The position numbers and the translations under genes were made by a program. The notes below the pieces were generated by a model. The model saw only the letters and a list, made by a program, of their open reading frames with translations, was not told the origin of the DNA and made no database searches. Positions 42,878 to 54,555 of a stretch of 64,000 nt of DNA are shown here, in pieces. Position 1 is the first letter of the stretch. Each line of letters begins with the position of its first letter. Location of the stretch: NCBI RefSeq assembly GCF_000143415.4, contig NW_003314276.1, positions 1,786,107 through 1,850,106 on the forward strand. The letters run 5' to 3'. The DNA comes from Selaginella moellendorffii (Eukaryota; Streptophyta; Lycopodiopsida; Selaginellales; Selaginellaceae).

Positions 42878-43641
42878 CTATGATCGCCTAAACGCGTTCT
42901 TGTCCGTGAACTTCTCGCGGTAGTGCGATCGCCGATGCAAAGTGTCCGCGACCGAGGCACTGCCTCCATTCTCGGTGCCATAGACACTCCTGTTCGTCTC
43001 GTCCAGGAAGTTCTTCCCCGACTTGATCGAGTCCTTCTCCTCCTGGACAGCGTCGCTCGCCGAGGCGCGTTTGATCCGCTGCCATCGCTGCTCCTCGTGG
43101 AGCTCCGCGTCCTGCTGCATCTCTCTCAGCCGCGCCATCTTCTCCTCCTCGCTCAGCTGGGCTTTCTTCCTCGGCAGCGGTGGCTTGCCGGAGCCACGGT
43201 TTTCCTCCTGTCCCTGTGCCTGTCTTCGTGCCTGCGATGCCGTTCATCCACATGTCTCTCCCGCTTTCTACTTCTCGTATCATCGTCCTCGCGAACTTGG
43301 TTGCTTCTGTACCTGTCTTGCTCGTCTCTCTCGGGAATTCTTTTGCTGCGATCTTCTCGATCATCCCGTGAAGAAGCACCTATTTTGTTTCTATGCCTGT
43401 CTTCCCCGTCGCTGTCCTCGGCAGAGCTTTTCCTCCTGCTATACCTGTCATCCTCATCGGAACCTCCTTTGTTTCCATCGTCATCCTCCTCGGCAGCTCT
43501 TCTGCTTCGATCAGCTCTCTTTGCTTCTGGCTCGCCAGCTTCACCGTTCTCTTTCATTTTCTTCTTCAGTGCCTTCCTCTTCTGCTTCTCCTCGGCTTTT
43601 ACTTGTGCTTTCAATCGCTTCTTTTCCTCTTTAGCTTCCAT
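42878..43641 (-). pseudogene. CWC25-like splicing factor, C-terminal part only
   Basis: The minus strand from ATG 43641 gives a Lys/Glu/Arg-rich stretch (KRLKAQVKAEEKQKRKALKK; RS/RD-rich middle). A frameshift near 43200 is followed by the conserved C-terminus: LSEEEKMARLREMQQDAELH, then EEQRW, FLDETNRSVYGTENGGSASV and RRRSHY-like RRSHYREKF. This is the tail of the spliceosomal CWC25/CCDC49 family as I know it. The diagnostic N-terminus (LKFLNKKGWHTG type) is missing because NPF sequence begins right beyond the ATG. Truncated and frameshifted, so most likely dead. An intron in place of the frameshift is possible but I find no good splice pair. Confidence 0.75.
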
Positions 43642-43647
43642 CTTGAA

Positions 43648-44818
43648 GTTCTCGGTCACTGCCCTCGTCTACATCCAGGTGACTTACGGATGGACGTGGG
43701 GATGGGGCGGCGCTACCGCTGTCGTCGCCCTCGCCACCCTGCTCTTCTTCTCCGGGAGATCAAACTATCGCACCCAAAAGCCCGCTGGAAGTCCCTTCAC
43801 CCGCGTCGCTCAGGTCCTGGTGGCGGCCACCAGGAAGTGGAATGTGAGCGTTCCAGACGACGATGAGAAGCTGTACGAGCTGAGCGACAAGGAGGCGCAG
43901 TTCCCACACATTCGGAACCTCCCCAGGAGTAAAGAATTCACGTAAGTCCAGAAGAACAATCTTAGCTTACTACGATTGATCGCGAGCAGATTCCTGAACA
44001 AGGCGGCGGTGGTGAGCGAGAAGGATCTGCAGAGCAAGGAAGTGAAGCCGTGGAGCCTGTGCCCAGTGACGCAAGTCGAGGAAGTGAAGCTCCTAGTGCG
44101 AGTGATGCCCATCTGGTTCACGAACCTCATCTTTAGCAGCGTCTTCGCCCAGGTGGGCACCTTATTCCTCAACCAGGGCGACACCATCGAGCGGCATCTG
44201 GGGCGATTCCAGATCCCAGCCGCCTCCTTCACGCTCTTCATCCTCACCATTTGCATCATCATGCCGCTCTACGACCGCTGCTTCGTGCCATTCGCGTGCC
44301 GGATCACGGGGAACGAGCGAGGGATCACGATGCTCCAGCGCATCGGGATCGGCCAGGTCATCTCCACGGTCTCCATCGCCATCGCCGCGGTGGTGGAGAT
44401 GAAGCGCTTGCGAGTGGCTAGGCAACATGGTCTGTTGGATCGCCCCCAGTCGACGGTCCCGATGAGCGCATTCTGGCTCTTGCTGCAGTGAGTTCGCGAG
44501 GTTTTCATCTCCGTCGGCCAGAACGAGTTCTTCTACGATCAAGCCCCGGATTCCATGCGAAGCATTGGAGTGGCGCTCTATCTCAGCACCATCTCCATCG
44601 GGAGCTTCATCAGCAGCTTGCTCGTGGAGATGGTGGTCAAGTTTACAAGTACAAAAGGTGGGGGGGTTGACGGCAACTGGATCAATGACAATCTCAACAG
44701 GGCTCACATTGATTACTTCTACTGGCTGCTCACTATTCTCAGCATCATCAACCTTGGGATATATGTCTTGTGTGCGAGGTGGTATACTTACAAGCATGTG
44801 GGAGATATTGCAATTTGA
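43648..44818 (+). pseudogene. NPF/POT transporter pseudogene (3' half)
   Basis: Near-identical to the NPF gene from inside exon 3 (FSVTALVYIQVTYGWTWGWG) to the stop, with the same intron (43942-43989, 24 bases shorter). Exons 1, 2 and most of 3 are absent. In exon 4 a deletion replaces the QYALAGVCEVF region and leaves an in-frame TGA near 44489. After it the frame runs clean to VGDIAI. It cannot make a transporter. Confidence 0.93.
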
Positions 44819-45039
44819 TCATCAATCGATCCTAGTAACATGTTCTGCAGCAGTTTGTGAGACGAGAGCATACCAGGAGAGACCAAGAGAAGGGCTAAGC
44901 GGCTGGGGACGAGCTATCGCAATAGCGATGATGTGATATCACTACCACCACCATAATAAGATACTTATTGCTATATCTTTTAAATATGACCCTATCCAGT
45001 TATAAGTTTAGCTCAAAGTTTGAACTGTCAGAGTAAGCC

Positions 45040-46205
45040 CTAAAATATTGATCTTATCTAATCCATAGCTCTAAAATTCTATTGGAGGGATCAATATATT
45101 TAGGTATGCCAATTGCACAGTTAATTTGGTCGCAATGCATGCCACACCGTCTGGGCCTGATCAATATCTTCGGCGGGATGGGATCGAAGTAGGCCATCCC
45201 AGCGTATGATATGCCATATGCCCAGCAGGGGATTTGATCACCATGGGCCGCTACAGCTTCAACAAGCGATTGTTCTTGCCGATGTGCGCTCATCCAAAGA
45301 TCGATCCAATCTCTGGCGAGCTCTTCGCGGATCAATCCCCACCTCCGCTACTTCTGGGCGAGCCCGGACAGGAGGAAGAGCCCCGATTTCGACGTGTGGC
45401 TGCTTGTTTCACGACTTCGCGATAACAGAGAACTACGTAATCCTTCCAGAGAATCAGCTCGTGATGAAGTTCTCAAGAACAAACTGGTAATTGATGGAGA
45501 TACTGCCAAGGTTCCCAGATTCGGGGTCATCCCTCGCATCCCGACCGTGGGATCTCCTGGATCGACGTCCCGGATTGGACATCATTCCACTACATCAACG
45601 CGTGGGAGGAAGGGACGGACAAGATCGTCGTACTCAGCTCGTCCATTACGCCGGTGGAACATCTGTTTGACGATATCGCCGGATTGTCCAACAGATTGCA
45701 CGAGATCCACCTGGACCTTCGATCTGGATGGTCGTGGAAGCAACACGTGTGCTCGGCTGGACTGGATTTTGGACAGATCAACCAGAAATTCCTGAGGCGG
45801 AAGAATCGGTACGTTTACATGTGCTACTATGGGCCATGGCCCAAAATCTCGGGTCTGGCCAAGGTCGATTTGGACGCTCCACGGCTGCCCAAGGTGGTCA
45901 TCGATGGAACAAGTGACCCAGATCTAAACGAGCCATGCCTTGTGGCATCGAGGAGATTTGAACGAGGTCAGTTTTGTGGCAAGCCTTTCTTTGTGGTAAA
46001 TGGCAAGGAGGAAGACGATGGATGCGTCTTAAGCTACATCCACGATGAGGAAAGTGGTGTCTCAGAGCTTTTGGTCATGGATGCCAAATCGCCCACACTT
46101 GAGACAGTGGCTTCTATAGAGTTGCCTGCTAGAGTTCCATATGGATTCCATGGGATCTTTATAAATGCTGATCAAATAGCCAACCAGAACCATGCCACCT
46201 TGTAA
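45040..46205 (+). pseudogene. CCD pseudogene with internal deletions and micro-inversion
   Basis: The leader and first codons (gatcttatctaatccatagc, then the atgccaattgcacag stretch) are joined to the middle of the gene. The first about 190 codons are missing. At 45182-45205 a 24-bp piece is the reverse complement of the normal NAGMAYFD-coding stretch. Further small deletions and frameshifts follow near 45335, 45400, 45470 and 45555. From 45654 the frame is clean to the normal end (PYGFHGIFIN). The first half of the fold is gone, so it is not an enzyme. Confidence 0.92.
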
Positions 46206-46314
46206 GAAAATTTGTAAATTGATATAATCTCTTGAAAATATCTAAGCTATGTAACTATGTGAGAATTGGTAATAAGAACATATAAAGCACTGTTACTAGG
46301 CTCCACACTAATGG

Positions 46315-46620
46315 CAACTTTCATTGCATCTCCACTTGCTGCAGCTCCAAGCACTTCCAATCCATGGAATCTGGGTACACTACTCGTGTATGATTAGTCA
46401 GGCAGGGTATATCCAAAACGCTAAGAATCTCCTGTGGGAGATGCCATATTATCTTTGAGGGTTTGGAGTGATCAAATTGGAAAGACACAAAGAGATGCCG
46501 AGCTATGGCATCAGTGCCTTTGTGGGCACACGAAGTGAGCAAAGCTGTTAAGTTAGCTTCATCAGGTGTATAATCCCTCCAATTAAAATATGGATTGGAT
46601 GATCTCACCTTCACAATAAT
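46315..46620 (-). pseudogene. PPR-3-type 3'-end remnant
   Basis: The minus strand reads ANLTALLTSCAHKGTDAIA, then LFVSFQFDHS and frameshifts. It is the counterpart of 35030-35282 and ends where AT-rich block copy 2 starts. Confidence 0.78.
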
Positions 46621-46624
46621 ATTT

Positions 46625-47627
46625 TAGGGCTGAGGCAGTACAGTGCTTCTAGAGAAATTGGGTTCAAAAAGGTTGCGATGCTGATAGGATATGTGAACAC
46701 TCAGAGGACCAATAATTGTGTGTCCATAAGATATGTGAACACTTAGAGGACCAATAATTGTGTGTCTATATATGCCTGAAATACTTTTGCATTTTGTTTT
46801 TAGTCCACTCCGACCATTGAAAAAAATGTCATCACTTGACATTCACATTTAATGATTTTTTAAGAATGTCACAATAAAATATATCTATAAGAATATATAC
46901 CTATTAAGGATATCCTAGTGTTTACCAATGTGTAATCACCTCATTTTTACCCTCAAACCTCCTTAACTCTAAAATGAAGCAATAAAGCTTGAAGAAGAGA
47001 TTGAGGAATGAATAAAAATGAGAATGAAACAGTGAATTTAAAAAACAAAATTTGACATATAGATATAAATAGAGTAGAGAATATTATTTTGATGAAGAAA
47101 CTTTTTAAAGCAATCTTGGTTATTCCAGTAAGCATGGCTTCTTGTAAATGATCATTTTCCTGGCAAAATATGATGAAGAATCATCGTCAAAATTGACTTA
47201 ACCTTAAGATATTGGATGTGTATATGTTTTTCTTACTAAAGGGCTTATAGTGCTTTTTTTTTATTAGTCATGTGTTATGTGTAATTTCAAGTCCAACATT
47301 ACAGGATAAAGGCAAAATAACAACTTTATTTTTATCATAATGTCATTTAACATTTATATTTATATTTTAGTGGATAAATGTAAAAAAAAAAAAAAATTCT
47401 CTATATAAAACACCTTTACATGATGCAATATAAATCCTTGCATAGATAAAAAAGTACTCCCTACATAAAATATCAACTAGCCTAAGCAAATGACCTTAAT
47501 AAAATAACATAAATTGATTTTTTTTTTTGTTACTTTGACTATGACTACCAAATTTTGACTTTCTTCCCAACCATTAACACCTATTATGGGAATCGTGCTA
47601 TTTCAATCTATTATACCTAATGTATTT

Positions 47628-47658
<31 letters not shown>

Positions 47659-49655
47659 AAGTATAACCTAAATCCCTAAGCAATAACCTTCATTTGCAAC
47701 ACCCATTGTCATATACATGAAATCACGTGGCTCTCAAATTGTGTTGAAGTTATTCATCAAACAAGGTAGCTAATTTAATTAAGATCAAAGCTATATAAAT
47801 TTCTTCTTAAACATCAATGGTATAAATGCTAATTCCTTAAAGTTTTTGTGTAGATGCCATTTATCCAAGAAGAAATTTCACAGATCTCAAAGGCAAGATT
47901 GAGGTGCATTCTATGTTCTAATATCCCTTTGTTAAATAGGTATTGTTCAAGTATTTTTGTGTTGCTTGATGCATCAAATCTGGTGATAATAAGTAGCATA
48001 TGGGTTTTGGAATCTAGGCTGTGAGAGTTGGTGGTGGCATTCTCTTTCCTAGGACATTATCTAATGTTTTATTTCTTTATCAAGATTTGGGAATTATTTT
48101 TGAATTATTCAAAAGTTATTCAGGAATAATCTCCTGGTTTGAGTGTTTGAAGTTAGTACCAAGCAATATAGTGTTCTCTAGATTGATCAATCTTAAGAAA
48201 TCTTGTAGCTTTGGCATTTCCAACTATTATTGAGGATAGAGTATAGATTTGCAAAGACTTTTGTTTGCCAAGGTGCACCATTGTTCTAGGGTGTGTTGTT
48301 ATAACACTAGTTCTAGATTGCATCACAAGACATAAGCACTAACAATTTAGCTTAGATTAATGCTTGCTAGGGTTAGATTTTTTTAGAGAGATTAAAAATT
48401 TATGGAAGAAAGTGGTGTCATTACTTTGTTTTGTGCTTGTAGTTCTTCCTCATCTTTCAAGGTTTGAAACATTTTTCTATTTTCTTTACCCCTTATTCTC
48501 AAATAAGAAACATATGCATAAGGATGCTATGAAGCTCATTAACAACTAAGCTTAAAATCCATCATGTTCATAGGTGGAAATCCATTTGACAAGGCTCGAG
48601 CAAATATGTCTGCACTTAACTTGTCTCAAAAACCATACACATAAGGTTTGAGAAAAGAAGATCTCCAAGTTGTTGGATCAATGGCTTTTATTAAAACCCC
48701 TAATAATACTTAAATTTTAGATTATGCAACACCAAGAATATACTTTAAAAAAACAATTAAACCTTTACTCTAAAGGTATATAATAGGTATTTTTAACCCT
48801 TTGAGTGATCCTACCCTAAACAAGTGTGACCACTTTAGATTTAATTCTCCTTTGCAAACTAGGATTTCTATTAGTGACACCAATATAGCTGGCATATTTA
48901 CTTTAAGATTCACTCATTCCATGGGACCTGCATCATTCACACAACACCAGAGTTATAAGTTAGATACTTTACTAAACTTTTTATAATTATTTCTCAAAAA
49001 TTTTATAAGATGGCTACTCAAGATGAGAGGTACTCAAGAAGAAGTTACCAAATTTATAGCACTATTGTTGACTCTATAACATGAGTTTAAATGAGATTCA
49101 CAACATAGTTGCAACTCTAGCTAACAAGAGCATTGTCTAAGATTAGGAGCACTAGTGATTTAAAGTAGAAATTATAAGCCAAAATTCCTAGAATAAAAAA
49201 TAGAACAATTTTTAAAATAAATCAATTTGGCAAAAATACATATTAGGAATAACTAGAATTGTTAATGAAAATGACAATGAAAACAATAAATCACTAAAAC
49301 TTCACTATGTACCACAATTCTATCTAATGAAATTCAAATCATTCTTCCTAAAATTTTATATAAAATTCCTCACAGTGTAACTTTATTTTAGAATAATGCA
49401 CATATATAGTTTTTGCCCAAAATCCCACATATAATTGCATACATAATCTTAAACCCTTAGTGCATAACCCCCCACTTTACTCTTGCCATGACACACCTCA
49501 GTTAACTGCCACATCAAATGGTTCAACCACTCACTAACAACTAGGTGAGGATTACATTGAAAGATGCACTAGGAGGGGTAGTAGGCAGATTAGTGAAGCC
49601 CAAGGTTAGATTTTACATGAATAATAGCCTAGATTTCACGTGTGATCATCAAAAA
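46625..49655 (+). repeat. AT-rich block, copy 2 of 3
   Basis: Direct copy of 35290-38235 with many small indels: two repeats of the gaggaccaataattgtgtgt unit at 46690-46770, and a (GA)13 tract at 47629-47654. The 108-codon frame of copy 1 is broken here. No gene seen. Confidence 0.75.
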
Positions 49656-49659
49656 TAGA

Positions 49660-50337
49660 AATCTTTGGTAAGTTCTTCATGGTTAACTTCAGTGATCAAT
49701 CCCCACCTTTGTTACTTCTGGGCAGGGAGGAAAGAGATGAATTTCCAAGATGTAGTGCTCAAGAACAAACTGGTCATTGATGGAGATACTGCCCAAGGGT
49801 CTCAGATTGATGCATCCCGGCCACGGGATTTTCCGGATCGACGTCCCGGATTGGATGTAATTCCACTACATCCATGCCTGGGAGGAAGGGATGGACAAGA
49901 TTGTCATGTCCATTACGCCAGTGGAACATCTGTTTGACGATTTCGCTGGATTGTTCAACAGATTGCACAAGATCCACCTGGCCCTTCGATCTGGACGGTC
50001 GTGGAAGCAACATGTGTGCTCGGCAGGACTGGATTTTGCACCAGAAATTCCTGGGGCAGAAGAACCGTTGGCTAAGGTTGATCTGGTGTGGCATCATGGA
50101 GATTCGAACATGGTAAGTTTTGTGGCAAATGGTGAGGAGGAAGACGATGGATATGTCGTCTTAAGCTACGTCCATCATGAGAAAAATGGTGTCTCGGAGC
50201 TTTTGTTCATTCATGCCAAATCGCCCACACTTGAGACAGTGGCTTCTATAGAGTTGCCTGCTGGAGTTCCATATGGATTCCATGGGATCTTTAGAAATGC
50301 CGATCAAATAGCCAACCAAAACCATGCCACCTTCTAA
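49660..50337 (+). pseudogene. truncated CCD pseudogene (segment copy 2)
   Basis: Counterpart of 38240-38970: same start after the AT-rich block, same missing HDFAITENY segment. An extra deletion near 50035-50075 removes the NRYVYMCYYGPWPK part. Ends with PYGFHGIFRN. Confidence 0.9.
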
Positions 50338-50389
50338 GAAAATTTGATATAGTTGTAGGAATTGATATAATCTCTTGAAAATATCTAAG

Positions 50390-52275
50390 CTATGTAACTA
50401 TGTGAGAATTGGCAATAAGAACATATGGAGCACTGTTACTAAGCTCCACACTAATGGCATTTTTCATTGCATCTCCACTCGCTACAGCTCCAAGCAAGCG
50501 CTTCCAATCCATGGAATCAGGGTAGTATGGCATCTCCCACAGAAGATTCTCAGCGTCTTTGACCGGACAAGCACACCAATCATACATGAGTAGTGTTGCT
50601 TTGAGGGTTTGATGGAGTGATCAAACTGGAAAGACACAAAGAGATCCCCAGCTATGGCAGCAGCACCTTTGTGAGCGCACGACGTGAGCAAAGCTGTTAA
50701 GCTAGCTTCATCAGGTGTATTAGTAGTGACCATGGTTTGCAAGGCATCCAAGGCTTTGGAAATGGCCCCAATCCGAGAGTATGCCACCAGCATTGCATCC
50801 CAAGATATGAAGTCCTTGTCCAGCATTGTTAAGAATATCCAATTTGCCATATCCAGATGCCCGTTTTGGGTATATGCAGAAAGCATTCACTCCATGGAGA
50901 TTGGTTTCTTTCTTGGATTGAATCGAACACACTTTTAGCTTCCAGTAACTGCAAATTTGATGAAAAACCAGACAAGAAAGCATTGAAAGCAATAGCACTC
51001 TTTTCATTGGAGTTGTCAAAAATTCTCTTAGCCAAAAGCATATGTCCAGTTCGGGCATATGCCGACATGAGCACAATCAGCGGTATCTCGCTGTGACCCG
51101 GCATTTTTTTGAAAATCCACAGGGCGTCCTCTAGCCTGTGGTTGTTTACATATCCTGTCAGCATGGCAGTCCACGTAACCTCGTTTCACTCCTTCATTCC
51201 ATCAAAGAGTTTCTTTGCTTTTTCCAGATGCCCGTTGCAAGCATATACTGTAATGAGAGCGGTTGCCGTGACTAAATGCTCGCCTTGATCAGGCAGACCT
51301 AAATATATGGCTTCGGCGTCGTGAGTCCGTCCTCGCCGAGAAGGCAAGCGCAGGATTGCAGTGCAAGCAAACGCGTTGTGGCGCTGCATGGTGTAAAAAA
51401 TTTGCTGAGCCTCGGCGATGCTGCTGTCGTCGTGATCTGCGTAAGCGGACAGGATTACCACGCATGAAACCACATCTATACACTCAATCGACTCAAACAG
51501 ATTCTTTGCCTCGTGAAAGCAGCCACTTTCCACCAAGACGACAAGCGAAACCATGCAGGCAACCAAATCCTTGTGAGGCAGTGCGAGGAAGAAATACTTG
51601 GCATCTTCCAAAAGGCCGTGCTGGCCAAAGCACTGAATCATGGACGTAAAAGACAGAGCATCAAATTCTGGCATGTTGGAGAAGATGTGCTTCGCCTCCT
51701 GCAAATACCCAGCTTGGGCAAGTGCTAATATCTGAGAGTTCCAAGCAACAAGATCTCTCTCAGGCATGGAGCTGAAGAGTGTCGTTATTTAAAACAAGTT
51801 GGTGGATTTGGATAGAATTGTAGTCCAAGAAATTAAGCTCCTTTCTGGCATAAGCTCAAAGAGCTGCATTGCTTTATCCAAATGCCCGTTTGTGGCATAT
51901 GCTAAGATCATTGCATTCCATGCTACAAGGCCTCTCTCTCTCATGGAATGGAAAACTTCTTTTGCCTGTAGGAGTAAGCCATGCCGAGAGAAGGCAGTGA
52001 TCATGATCGACCATGAAGCAACATCCCATTCGGGCATTCGATCAAACAACTGCTTTGCTTGGTCAAGATGGCTGTTTGATGCGAAGGCAGAGAGCATGGC
52101 ATTCCACGAGAATCGATTCCGTGATGTAGAGCCGCGGAAGATTTGCCATGCTGCCTCTGGGCATCCACACCTCCCATACATTTGCACCACCATGCCGCGA
52201 GGAGGTGCTCAATCTCATTGTGGAGCTTAGAAGCTGTGGATAGATTGGTACACTTCTTTATTGCATCCAACAAAA
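50390..52275 (-). pseudogene. PPR pseudogene, copy of PPR-3 (segment copy 2)
   Basis: Carries the same TAA stop (51789-51791) and the same 1-base deletion (near 50888) as segment copy 1. Private lesions: a CGA-to-TGA stop at 51186-51188, a 26-base deletion near 52195 (in the LLAAGDCLACNL region) and a deletion near 50560. More decayed than copy 1. Tail to tail with the truncated CCD, head toward CVNH-2. Confidence 0.9.
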
Positions 52276-52327
52276 GCTCTCAAGAATCTAGTGCTAACAT
52301 GGTTCTCTGTAAGAAAAAACCATATAA

Positions 52328-52717
52328 TCATGCACAATCTTGGATGGTTCCTTGGTTGTTGTAGAAACAATCATCAATTCGGAGATGAGTGTCATGATCC
52401 GCACCACTGTTGTCTTTGCACGTCGCATAGTAGACCAACTTTGGGATGGTTTCATTGTTATACTTGTAACCTGTGGGCGTGCATGTCTCTAAGAAATCTG
52501 TCCCGCCACACTTTAAATTGCCATTATCATTCTGGATGTGATTGTCCAAGACCAAATAAATCTCAGATTTTTCAGGGAGACACCATTCTAAATGAATATA
52601 GATTAGGGTGAATTCAAATATAGGACAAGTAAGTGAGAAATCCCCACACCCAAATGTTTTAGGAATGATTAAAGTAGCAAGCGAGGCAACAATAGAAACT
52701 ATCAATTGCACACCCAT
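52328..52717 (-). CDS. secreted CVNH-domain protein (CVNH-2)
   Basis: 129 residues, same length and frame as CVNH-1, from the ATG at 52717. Signal peptide MGVQLIVSIVASLATLIIP; mature CGDFSLTC-x14-C, then LDNHIQNDNGNLKCGG, NFLETC-like DFLETC-x20-C and a RIDDCFYNNQGTIQDC end. It differs from CVNH-1 at scattered sites (for example PIFEFTLIYIHLEW for NIVEFNLTTIHLEW, TPTGYKYNNETIPK for TPTGCMYNNENIPK) and lacks its P-T-G-C cysteine. The frame is intact although the neighbouring PPR copy is decayed, which suggests that this gene is kept for itself. Likely an extracellular or vacuolar lectin; function not shown. Confidence 0.83.
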   Translation of the reverse strand: MGVQLIVSIVASLATLIIPKTFGCGDFSLTCPIFEFTLIYIHLEWCLPEKSEIYLVLDNHIQNDNGNLKCGGTDFLETCTPTGYKYNNETIPKLVYYATCKDNSGADHDTHLRIDDCFYNNQGTIQDCA

Positions 52718-52789
52718 TCTAAAAATTTGAAGTACAAACGCTGAGATTTATTGGCAAGGGAAAATCCAATCAACCTTTATGGAGACGAA

Positions 52790-53375
52790 ATTTTTTGCCA
52801 TGTAGTCCACGTAGGATTTGTATTGATGAACAAAAATGGGGTTGTCAAACGTTCTCTTCGCAAAAAGCAAAAAGCATACGTCCATTTCAGGCAAGAGCAC
52901 AATCTGGTATCGCGCTGTGATCGGCATTGTTTCTAACGCTTCCTCCAACTTCTGGTAGTTAACATACCCTGTCAGCAAGGCGGTCCACGTAACCTCGTCT
53001 CGCGCCTTCATTCATCAAAGATGCCGGACTAAATGCTCGCCTTGATCAAAATATATCGTTCTTGAGAATACAAGCGCAGCATAAACGCTGCATGCTGTAA
53101 AAATTCTTCTCAGCCTCGACTGTCATCGTGATCTGCACAAGCACAGCACAAGACAATGGACTCGTGAAGCAGCCACTTTCCGCCAAGATGACAAGAAAAG
53201 CAGTGGACGCAACCAAATCCTTATGAGGGTGGCCAAAGCACTGGGCGTGAACGACAGAGGAGCAAACTCTGGCATGTTGGAAAAGATGTTCTTCGCCTCC
53301 TGCAAATGCCCAGCTTGGGCAGTTGCTGCTAGATAAGAGTTCCAAGAAACAAGATCTCTCTCAGGCATAACACAA
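52790..53375 (-). pseudogene. PPR remnant upstream of CVNH-2
   Basis: Worn PPR copy on the minus strand: EVTWTALLTGYVNYQKLEEA, LFAKRTFDNP, AQAGHLQEAKNIFSNMPEFA. Counterpart of 41520-42430 with different deletions. Confidence 0.72.
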
Positions 53376-54480
53376 CATCCTGGCTGATAATAGATATTTC
53401 GCGGCCCAGCAGGTGTAATCCCTGCTGCAAGTCCTTCTTTGTCCACTCTTTTGAGATTCCTGCACAAACAAAGTCTGAAGCTCGTCCATACTCTCAACCA
53501 ACAATCTATAGACTTTTGTGTCTGGATGAAACCTGTTGAAACTGTTATGGAAGGATCTTCAGAAAGTTTTCTCCTTTAGCAGATCGTCACAAACACCAAA
53601 ATTTAAGAGAATAAACACAGGAAAATGATGAACAACAGCAAAAGTTCCACGCTGCCAATTCTTTGCTAGTCAAATCGTAGCAGAACTATCTTAATTCTGC
53701 TCAGAAAGAAAAAAAAAATGCTACAATGCACATCAAGCAAATTAAAATTCGCATCCAAATATTCTCTTAGCAAAACCATATGCCCATTCCGGGCATATGC
53801 CGATCACGCTGTGATCCGGCCTTTTTTCAACATTCACAGCGCTCCCTCTACCCTTTGGTTGTTTACATGCTGTCAGCTTGGCAGTTCACATCGTCGTTTC
53901 ACACATTCGATGGTTTAACTTTTCCAGCTGTAACAAGAGCAAACCAGGGCAAGAAACAAGACCATATCCCTACATAATCGTGCTCCAGGAGATTAAGCTC
54001 CTTTCTGGCATTAGCTCGTTGCTTTATCCAAATGCCTGTTACTGGCATAATTAGGAACGTCTTCTGCTTGTCGGAGGAGTCCATACCGAGAGAAGGGCAG
54101 TGGTCATGCTCGTCCCACTCGAGCATTCAATCAACAGCTGCTTGGCGACATTCCACGAAAATCAATTCCTCATTCTAGAGCCGCAAAAGACTTGCCATGC
54201 CACCTATGGGCATCCACACCTCATATACATTGCACCACCAAATTGGACGTCAAACAATCTCCCGCCGCCGAGGAGGTGCTTGATCTCATTGTGGCTGGAT
54301 GTGGGTAAATTTGATACGGTTCTTTATTCCATGACCACCTAAAATTACATTATTCTAAAGCAGAGATGATATTTCGTGTGGTGGTGCGTTAGGAGACATG
54401 AATCCAGATTGAATATATCTAGCTTTGTTTTTGGTCCACTCGTACCCGTCTAGGAATCATGGGACCATACCTTTACATGA
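53375..54480. repeat. duplicate of 24360-25450 with PPR remnant
   Basis: Matches the region before the CCD array: the unknown piece at 53375-53510, the (gctcagaaag, A9) stretch at 53697-53718, and the PPR remnant on the minus strand at 53740-54330. The conserved CCD-upstream spacer (cactcgtacccgtctaggaa) follows. No intact gene. Confidence 0.65.
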
Positions 54481-54555
54481 TGTTTCTATAGTCTTCATCC
54501 CCTCCAAGAAGCAAGGAACCATCCAAGATTGTGCATGATTATATGGTAGAGAACC

